A stretch of 64,000 nucleotides of DNA from Uliginosibacterium sp036017065 (GTDB lineage: Bacteria; Pseudomonadota; Gammaproteobacteria; Burkholderiales; Rhodocyclaceae), in the NCBI RefSeq assembly GCF_036017065.1, contig NZ_JAYXHR010000002.1:1-64000 (forward strand), in the 5' to 3' direction. The notes under the pieces are model-generated. The model ran no database searches. It was not told where the DNA came from and saw nothing but the letters and a program-made list of their open reading frames with translations. This document shows positions 58,904-64,000 of this stretch, piece after piece. Position numbers and translations under genes: made by a program. How positions within the stretch are numbered: position 1 is the stretch's first letter; each line of letters starts with the position of its first letter.

Positions 58904-59872
58904 ATGTCTGCTCCCATCGCCTCTGCGTCCAGCCCCTCCACCCTCGTCTGCGGCTCGATGGCTTTCGACACCATCATGGTGTTCCAGGACCAGTTCAAGA
59001 ACCACATCCTCCCGGACCACATCCACATCCTGAACGTCAGCTTCCTGGTGCCGGAAATGCGTCGCGAGTTCGGCGGCTGCGCCGGCAACATCGCCTACGG
59101 CCTGAAGCTGCTGGGTGGCAACCCGCGCATCCTGGCGACGGTGGGTGAGGACGACGGCCCCTACCGCAGCCGCCTGGACCAGTACGGACTGGATCAGTCC
59201 GGCGTGAAGACCCTGCCCGGCACCTACACGGCGCAGTGCTTCATCACGACCGACCACGACGACAACCAGATCACCGCTTTCCACCCCGGCGCGATGGGCC
59301 GTTCGCACGAGAACCATGCGCGCGATGTGATGGCCGGCGTCGGCCTGGGCATCGTGGGGCCGGACGGCCGCGACGGCATGATGCAGAACGTGCAGGAGTT
59401 GGCCGACGCCAAAGTCCCGTTCATCTTTGATCCGGGTCAGGCTTTGCCCATCCTCAGCGGCGACGACCTGCTGAAAAGCCTCGAACTGGCCACCTGGTGC
59501 ACGGTCAACGACTATGAACTCCAGCTGGTCTGCAACAAGACCGGGCTGAGCGTAGAGCAGATCGCCGGCAAGCTGGACGCACTGATCGTCACGCTCGGTG
59601 CCCAGGGCTCACGCATCTACGCAGGCAATCAGGTCATCGAAGTGGCGGCCGCCCGCGTTGATGCGGTGGTGGACCCCACGGGTTGCGGCGACGCTTATCG
59701 CGGCGGCCTGCTCTACGGCATCGCCCAGGGCTGGAGTCTCGAAAAGAGTGCGCGCCTGGCCTCGGTCATGGGCGCGTTGAAGATCGCTCAACGCGGCCCG
59801 CAGACGTATCAGCCGAGCCGCGACGAGATTGCGGCGCGCTTCGCGGAAACCTTCGGAGAGCGCCCCTGGTAA
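58904..59872 (+). CDS. PfkB-family carbohydrate/nucleoside kinase
   Basis: 322-aa ribokinase-fold enzyme. Motif 1 is FGGCAGNIAYGLKLLG and motif 2 is DPTGCGDAYRGGLLYG with the catalytic Asp. The N-terminal VCGSMAFDTIMVF and long interior resemble adenosine kinase-like members of betaproteobacteria. Adenosine is a likely but unproven substrate. It lies 14 bases upstream of a lipoprotein gene. Confidence 0.85.
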   Translation: MSAPIASASSPSTLVCGSMAFDTIMVFQDQFKNHILPDHIHILNVSFLVPEMRREFGGCAGNIAYGLKLLGGNPRILATVGEDDGPYRSRLDQYGLDQSGVKTLPGTYTAQCFITTDHDDNQITAFHPGAMGRSHENHARDVMAGVGLGIVGPDGRDGMMQNVQELADAKVPFIFDPGQALPILSGDDLLKSLELATWCTVNDYELQLVCNKTGLSVEQIAGKLDALIVTLGAQGSRIYAGNQVIEVAAARVDAVVDPTGCGDAYRGGLLYGIAQGWSLEKSARLASVMGALKIAQRGPQTYQPSRDEIAARFAETFGERPW

Positions 59873-59886
59873 CACGGAGCATCCGC

Positions 59887-60381
59887 ATGAAAGTCAGCAA
59901 GGCAGCCTCTGCCCGTTTCCTCACTCCCCTCCACGTCCTGGTGATCGGCGGTGCGCTCGCGCTGCCGTTTGCCCTCACGGGCTGCGTCAGCAGCATGTCG
60001 GGCGACACCTATTCGCGCGACGACGTGCAGCGCCCCATGAGCTTCCGCGAGGCCACCGTGGAGGCCGTACGTCCGGTGCGCATGGAAGGCACCCGTTCGT
60101 GGATCGGGACGGCCGCCGGCGGCGCGGTCGGCGGCATCGCCGGCAGCACTGTCGGTGACGGCAAGGGCGCCGCCATCGGTGCGGTGATCGGCGCAGTGGC
60201 CGGCGGTTTGGCCGGTTCGGCAGCCGAAGAGGCCTACACCCGTGCCGACGCCTGGGAGCTGACCCTGAAGTATGACAACGGCGAACGCGTGGTCATCGTG
60301 CAGGAGATGGGCAACGACAAGTTCGCCTCCGGCGAGCGGGTGCGCGTGCTGTCCGGCAGCAAGACCCGCGTGACCAAGTAG
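59887..60381 (+). CDS. Glycine-zipper 2TM lipoprotein (SlyB/Pcp-like)
   Basis: 164-aa lipoprotein. The signal peptide ends in lipobox LTGC (Cys about 33). A glycine-zipper hairpin (about 78-117: GTAAGGAVGGIAGSTVG..., GAVIGAVAGGLAG) is followed by a small beta domain. This is the SlyB/Pcp outer-membrane lipoprotein layout. Its exact role in the envelope is unknown. Confidence 0.85.
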   Translation: MKVSKAASARFLTPLHVLVIGGALALPFALTGCVSSMSGDTYSRDDVQRPMSFREATVEAVRPVRMEGTRSWIGTAAGGAVGGIAGSTVGDGKGAAIGAVIGAVAGGLAGSAAEEAYTRADAWELTLKYDNGERVVIVQEMGNDKFASGERVRVLSGSKTRVTK

Positions 60382-60481
60382 GCCACGCCCGGCAGGCGTC
60401 ACGCTCGCGTAACGCACCGGTCACGCCGCTGCAACGCCCTGTTCCTAGCATGCCCCTGCACCTTAGACATGAGGACAGGGC

Positions 60482-61261
60482 ATGCGCCGCACCGACAATC
60501 CCGCCGACCAGAACCCGCAGCTCGAAGCACGTGCCGCGCGCAAGCAGCGCAGCCTCTTCGTCGGCCTGGCCCAGACCGAATCCGAAATCCTTGAAGCGCA
60601 GAAGCTGCGCTACCGCGTATTCGCCGACGAGATGGGCGCGCGCCTCAACACCCGCATCCCCGGGGTGGACCGCGACCATTTCGACGCCTACTGCCAGCAC
60701 CTGATCGTGCGCGACGAGGCGCAGGGCCGCATCGTCGGCACCTATCGCATCCTCACGCCCGACGCCGCCCGACGCGTCGGCTACTACTCGGAAACCGAGT
60801 TCGACCTGACCCGCTTCCACCACCTGCGCGACCGCCTGGTGGAAATCGGCCGCTCCTGCATCGACGCCGAGTACCGCAGCGGTGCCGTCATCACCCTGCT
60901 GTGGAACGGGCTGGCCCAGTTCATGATGCAGAATGGCTACGACTACCTGATGGGTTGCGCCAGCATCGGCATGGGCGACGGCGGCCACAACGCCGCCAAC
61001 CTGTACAACGCCCTGCAGGACAAGATGGCCGCACCGGAGTACCACGTGTTCCCGCGCCATCCGCTGCCAGTGGCCCACCTCGCCAACGACACGCCGGCCG
61101 AGATTCCGCCTCTGCTGAAGGGCTACCTGCGCGCCGGCGCACAGGTGTGCGGCGCCCCGGCCTGGGATCCCGACTTCAACACCGCCGACCTGCTGATCCT
61201 GCTGCAGATGGCGCGCGTCGACGAGCGCTACTCGCGCCACTTCCTGGACCGCCAGGGCTGA
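60482..61261 (+). CDS. GNAT-fold N-acyltransferase, OlsB-like (ornithine lipid)
   Basis: 259-aa protein of the autoinducer-synthase-like GNAT group (Acetyltransf_5). Motifs: LRYRVFADEMGA, DHFDAYCQHLIV, RIVGTYRIL, and EIGRSCIDAEYRSGAVI. It resembles the OlsB enzyme that adds a 3-hydroxyacyl chain to ornithine. The following gene is an acyltransferase of the OlsA type, so ornithine lipid synthesis is the likely role of the pair. The ATG is preceded by GAGGACAGGGC. Confidence 0.82.
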   Translation: MRRTDNPADQNPQLEARAARKQRSLFVGLAQTESEILEAQKLRYRVFADEMGARLNTRIPGVDRDHFDAYCQHLIVRDEAQGRIVGTYRILTPDAARRVGYYSETEFDLTRFHHLRDRLVEIGRSCIDAEYRSGAVITLLWNGLAQFMMQNGYDYLMGCASIGMGDGGHNAANLYNALQDKMAAPEYHVFPRHPLPVAHLANDTPAEIPPLLKGYLRAGAQVCGAPAWDPDFNTADLLILLQMARVDERYSRHFLDRQG

Positions 61262-62127
61262 TGGCACCCCCGGCCCATGCGCCGGGGCTTCCCCAGGAGA
61301 GACTGGACGAGCGGGCTATACTCGCCCCGCTGTCCACTCCTGCGCGTCCCCGCTTGTTCTCCACCCTCTCCACCGAAAGCCGCGCCGCCTGGCGCCTCGC
61401 CCGCCTCGGCTTCCATCTGTTGCGCGGCATGGCCATCGTGCGCTGGCGCTTCCCGCACTGGGACACGGCGCGCAAACGCAGCATCAAGCGGGTCTGGTCG
61501 CAGCAGCTGATCCACCTGCTGGGCTTGCGCCTCGTCGCCACCGGTACGCCGCCTGCGGGCAGCGCGCTGATCGTGAGCAACCACATCTCGTGGCTGGACA
61601 TCTTCGTGCTGAACGCGGCGACCGAAACCCACTTCGTGTGCAAGGACGAGGTGCGCGACTGGCCCGTCATCGGCTGGCTGGTGGAGCATACCGACACCCT
61701 GTTCATCGCCCGCGGCAGCCGCAGCGCGGCGGCGCGCGCCTCGGCCGCGGTGCTGGCCTGCCTGCGCGCGCAGGACCAGGTGGTGGTCTTCCCGGAAGGC
61801 ACGACCACCAACGGCACGGCGCTGCTGCCCTTCCGCCCCGCCCTGTTCCAGGCGGCGGTGGACGCACCCTGCGTCGTCCAGCCCGCGCTGCTGCGCTACC
61901 TGGATACCGACGGTGGCACCAGCCTCGCCTCGGCTTACGACGGTGACATCACGCTGTGGGAATGCCTGCGTGCAGTAACGAAGGCCCCGCACATCGTTGT
62001 GCAACTGGCGTGGCTGGAGAGTGTGGATGCGAGCGAAGGAAGACGGCTCGCCTGCCAGCAGGCGGAAGCACTGATCGCGCAGGCCAGCGGCCTGCCGCGT
62101 CTGGCATCTCCTTCGAGCAGTGATTGA
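61261..62127 (+). CDS. 1-acyl-glycerol-3-phosphate acyltransferase family, OlsA-like
   Basis: 288-aa PlsC-family acyltransferase with a membrane-associating N-terminal half. The catalytic block is NHISWLD (HX4D), followed by ARGSR and FPEGTTTNG. Its ATG overlaps the stop of the upstream OlsB-like gene by one base (TGATG), so the pair is translationally coupled. It probably performs the second acylation in ornithine lipid synthesis; a role in phosphatidic acid synthesis is the alternative. Confidence 0.82.
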   Translation: MAPPAHAPGLPQERLDERAILAPLSTPARPRLFSTLSTESRAAWRLARLGFHLLRGMAIVRWRFPHWDTARKRSIKRVWSQQLIHLLGLRLVATGTPPAGSALIVSNHISWLDIFVLNAATETHFVCKDEVRDWPVIGWLVEHTDTLFIARGSRSAAARASAAVLACLRAQDQVVVFPEGTTTNGTALLPFRPALFQAAVDAPCVVQPALLRYLDTDGGTSLASAYDGDITLWECLRAVTKAPHIVVQLAWLESVDASEGRRLACQQAEALIAQASGLPRLASPSSSD

Positions 62128-62252
62128 GAACATCGTCAGCACCGCAAAGGTGCTGACAGGACGGTGCTGGCCAAGCGCGCCGACGAAGATAGTGCACGTG
62201 CTACGGCGGCGAGGCGCAACGACGCCGGAACCGCCCTGTCAGCGCCGCCCGC

Positions 62253-63095
62253 TCAGTCGCTACCGATCTCCGCGTACTCCGGGCATTGCACCTGGAAGAT
62301 GCGGCGGTCCTCCAGCCGCAAGGCGCTGAGGCAACCGCCCCACACGCAACCGGAATCCAGCGCGACAACGCGGCCCATGTCGCGCAACCCCAGTGCGGAC
62401 CAGTGGCCGCACAACACGGTGTGGCTGCGCCAGACGGCGTCCTTCACCGCGTACCACGGCAGCAATCCCTCCGGCGCCTGGTCGGGCGAACCCTTGGCCT
62501 TCATCTGCAGACTGCCGTCCTCGCCGAGGAAACGCATGCGCGTCATGGCGTTGACCACCACCCGCAGGCGGTCCCAGCCCTGCAGGTCGTCGCTCCAGCG
62601 GTCCGGCTCGTTGCCGAACATCTGCGCCATGAACTCGCGCCAGTCCGGGCTGCGCAGGGCGCGTTCGACTTCGCGAGCCAAGGCTTGCGCCTGCGAGACC
62701 GACCAGGCCGGCAACAGACCGGCATGGACCATGACATGACTGCCGTCGACGTGCAGCAGCGGGCGTTCACGCAACCAGTCCACCAGCTCCGCCGCGTCCG
62801 GGGCATCCAGCAGTTCCTGCGCTGCCGGCACCTTGCCCAGCTTGCCGCTGACCCCTGCCACCGCGGCCAGGGTCGCCAGGTCATGATTGCCGAGCACCGC
62901 GACGGCCGCATCGTCCAGCCCGCGGACGAAGCGAAGCGTGTCGACGGACTGCGGGCCGCGATTGATCAGATCCCCCACCACCCACAGGCGGTCACCGGCC
63001 TCGGCATCGAAGTCCACTTCGTCGAGCAGGCGCAGCAACGGGTCCAGGCACCCCTGCAGGTCACCGACGACGTAGCGGTAGCGGATGCGTGCCAT
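62253..63095 (-). CDS. apaH: Symmetrical bis(5'-nucleosyl)-tetraphosphatase
   Basis: 280-aa metallophosphatase that cleaves Ap4A symmetrically. Motifs: VVGDLQGCLDPLLRLL, VVGDLINRGPQSVDTLRFV, VLGNHDLATL, HAGLLPAW, and CGHWSALGL. ATG 63095 is selected since it opens at the conserved MARIRYRYVVGD. It lies 10 bases downstream of the partial capD-like gene on the same strand. Confidence 0.95.
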   Translation of the reverse strand: MARIRYRYVVGDLQGCLDPLLRLLDEVDFDAEAGDRLWVVGDLINRGPQSVDTLRFVRGLDDAAVAVLGNHDLATLAAVAGVSGKLGKVPAAQELLDAPDAAELVDWLRERPLLHVDGSHVMVHAGLLPAWSVSQAQALAREVERALRSPDWREFMAQMFGNEPDRWSDDLQGWDRLRVVVNAMTRMRFLGEDGSLQMKAKGSPDQAPEGLLPWYAVKDAVWRSHTVLCGHWSALGLRDMGRVVALDSGCVWGGCLSALRLEDRRIFQVQCPEYAEIGSD

Positions 63096-63105
63096 CGTCT
63101 GTCCG

Positions 63106-64000
63106 TCAGGCGGCGTCCCGGCCACCCGACACGGCGTTCAGGCGGGGGCCCTGCGCCGGCGCGTACTCCGGCACCCAGCGCCGGAGGTCCCGGCGCACTT
63201 CATCGTCGGTCAGCGTACGCCGCCCCTGCAACCAGTCGAGCAGCTCGCCTACCATGGCCGGCGACACTTCGCGCGCCCTGGCGATGCGCAGTTTCGGGTG
63301 ATGGGTGGGCACGGTCGACTCGTCGTCGGCCAACAACTCCTCGAAGAGCTTCTCGCCCGGCCGCAGCCCGGTGAACTGGATCTCGATGGCGTCCTCCGCC
63401 AGCCCCGACAGGCGGATCATCGCCCGGGCCAGATCGACGATCTTCACCGGCTCGCCCATGTCGAGCACGAAGATCTCGCCGCCACGCCCCATGCCGCCGG
63501 CCTGCAGCACCAGTTGCGCCGCCTCCGGAATCGACATGAAGTAGCGGATGATCTCCGGATGGGTGACCGTGATCGGCCCCCCCTTGGCGATCTGCTCCTG
63601 GAACTTGGGAATCACGCTCCCTGCACTGCCCAGCACGTTGCCGAAGCGGACGATCTCGTACTTCGTGTCGCCTTCCGCCGCCAGGTGCTGGCACAGCATT
63701 TCGGCCATGCGCTTGGTGGCGCCCATCACGTTGGTGGGGTTCACCGCCTTGTCGGTCGATACCAGCACGAACTTGGACACCCCCGCCCGCCGCGCGGCCT
63801 CGGCGACCGTCCAGGTGCCCAGCGCATTGTTGCGCACCGCCTCCCACGCATTGAGCTCCTCCATCATCGGAACATGCTTGTAGGCAGCCGCGTGGAACAC
63901 CACGGCAGGCTTGAACTGCGCGAGCACCTGCTCGACACGGATACGATTCTTGACGTCACCCACCACCGGCAGCACCGGCACCTTCACGCCCTGCGCATCG
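63106..64000 (-). CDS. CapD/WbpM-type polysaccharide biosynthesis protein (partial, 3' end only)
   Basis: About 298 C-terminal residues of an NDP-sugar dehydratase/epimerase of the extended SDR family; the 5' part lies beyond the window. VFHAAAYKHVPMMEE, the SxMK-type active site VSTDKAVNPTNVMGATKRMAE, and RFGNVLGSAGSVIPKFQEQI are typical of CapD/FlaA1/WbpM. Such enzymes make 4-keto-6-deoxy sugars for surface polysaccharides and are often membrane bound through N-terminal TM helices that are not visible here. Confidence 0.9.
   Translation of the reverse strand, partial: DAQGVKVPVLPVVGDVKNRIRVEQVLAQFKPAVVFHAAAYKHVPMMEELNAWEAVRNNALGTWTVAEAARRAGVSKFVLVSTDKAVNPTNVMGATKRMAEMLCQHLAAEGDTKYEIVRFGNVLGSAGSVIPKFQEQIAKGGPITVTHPEIIRYFMSIPEAAQLVLQAGGMGRGGEIFVLDMGEPVKIVDLARAMIRLSGLAEDAIEIQFTGLRPGEKLFEELLADDESTVPTHHPKLRIARAREVSPAMVGELLDWLQGRRTLTDDEVRRDLRRWVPEYAPAQGPRLNAVSGGRDAA

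Overview
The window is GC-rich, densely packed chromosomal DNA from a betaproteobacterium. The evidence is the betaproteobacterial aa3-type cytochrome oxidase cluster (coxB-coxA-small ORF-ctaG-DUF2970-coxC / DUF2909 / SURF1-SCO-like-ctaA-ctaB), a CIRCE-controlled rpoH, the accB-accC-prmA-DUF3426-tpx order and an exosortase-type (PEP-CTERM-like) pseudogene. Gene content best fits Rhodocyclales or a close relative; the order is an inference, not shown by the sequence. No rRNA, tRNA, CRISPR array or prophage was seen.

Layout. 0-4.1 kb: rpoH behind a perfect CIRCE operator, then a CpxRA-like envelope-stress pair divergent from a Spy/CpxP-like chaperone, with CpxR-box-like repeats between them. 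4.2-10.1 kb: a cecR-ybhGFSR-like efflux operon (TetR, HlyD lipoprotein, ABC ATPase, ABC-2 permease) whose last two genes are separated by a HEPN-like gene, a HAD phosphatase and a GIY-YIG nuclease gene flanked by palindromic repeats. 10.5-13.3 kb: a two-SRPBCC/ArsR operon with paired operators, a GFA protein and a TauE-like permease. 13.3-20.5 kb: a phosphonate locus (phnDCE, Fe-dependent alcohol dehydrogenase, phnX, a secreted PAN-domain phosphodiesterase, LysR) with no phnW. 20.6-21.7 kb: Sco1 and a DUF3892 protein. 22.2-34.0 kb: an amide/urea locus (fmdB, fmdA, urtEDCBA) divergent from an NCS1-permease/histidine-kinase/receiver fusion and a LuxR-type response regulator, with palindromic operators in the divergent region.

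34-40 kb is the accessory part: a broken PEP-CTERM gene, a methyltransferase, an IS481-family element inserted in a repeat that recurs in inverted orientation, and between the two repeat copies a small integron remnant (two cassette-like genes, one attC, a possible attI and a LexA-box match, no integrase). 40-48 kb: cytochrome oxidase structural and assembly genes. 48-64 kb: housekeeping genes (mpl, TlpA-like, aroQ, accBC, prmA, tpx, NUDIX, dgkA, GT4 glycosyltransferase, PfkB kinase, glycine-zipper lipoprotein, olsBA-like acyltransferases, apaH) and the 3' part of a CapD/WbpM-type gene that runs off the window.

The genes form several working units: transport and hydrolysis of short amides and urea under a transporter-coupled two-component system; uptake and cleavage of a two-carbon phosphonate; assembly of an aa3 oxidase; and stress responses (HrcA/sigma32, Cpx). 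Several small repeat families recur across unrelated loci: a bipartite REP-like palindrome, a 124-bp palindromic element, and 11-12 bp tandem arrays laid over stop codons. Of these, the stop-codon arrays and the permease-kinase fusion look the least well described to me.
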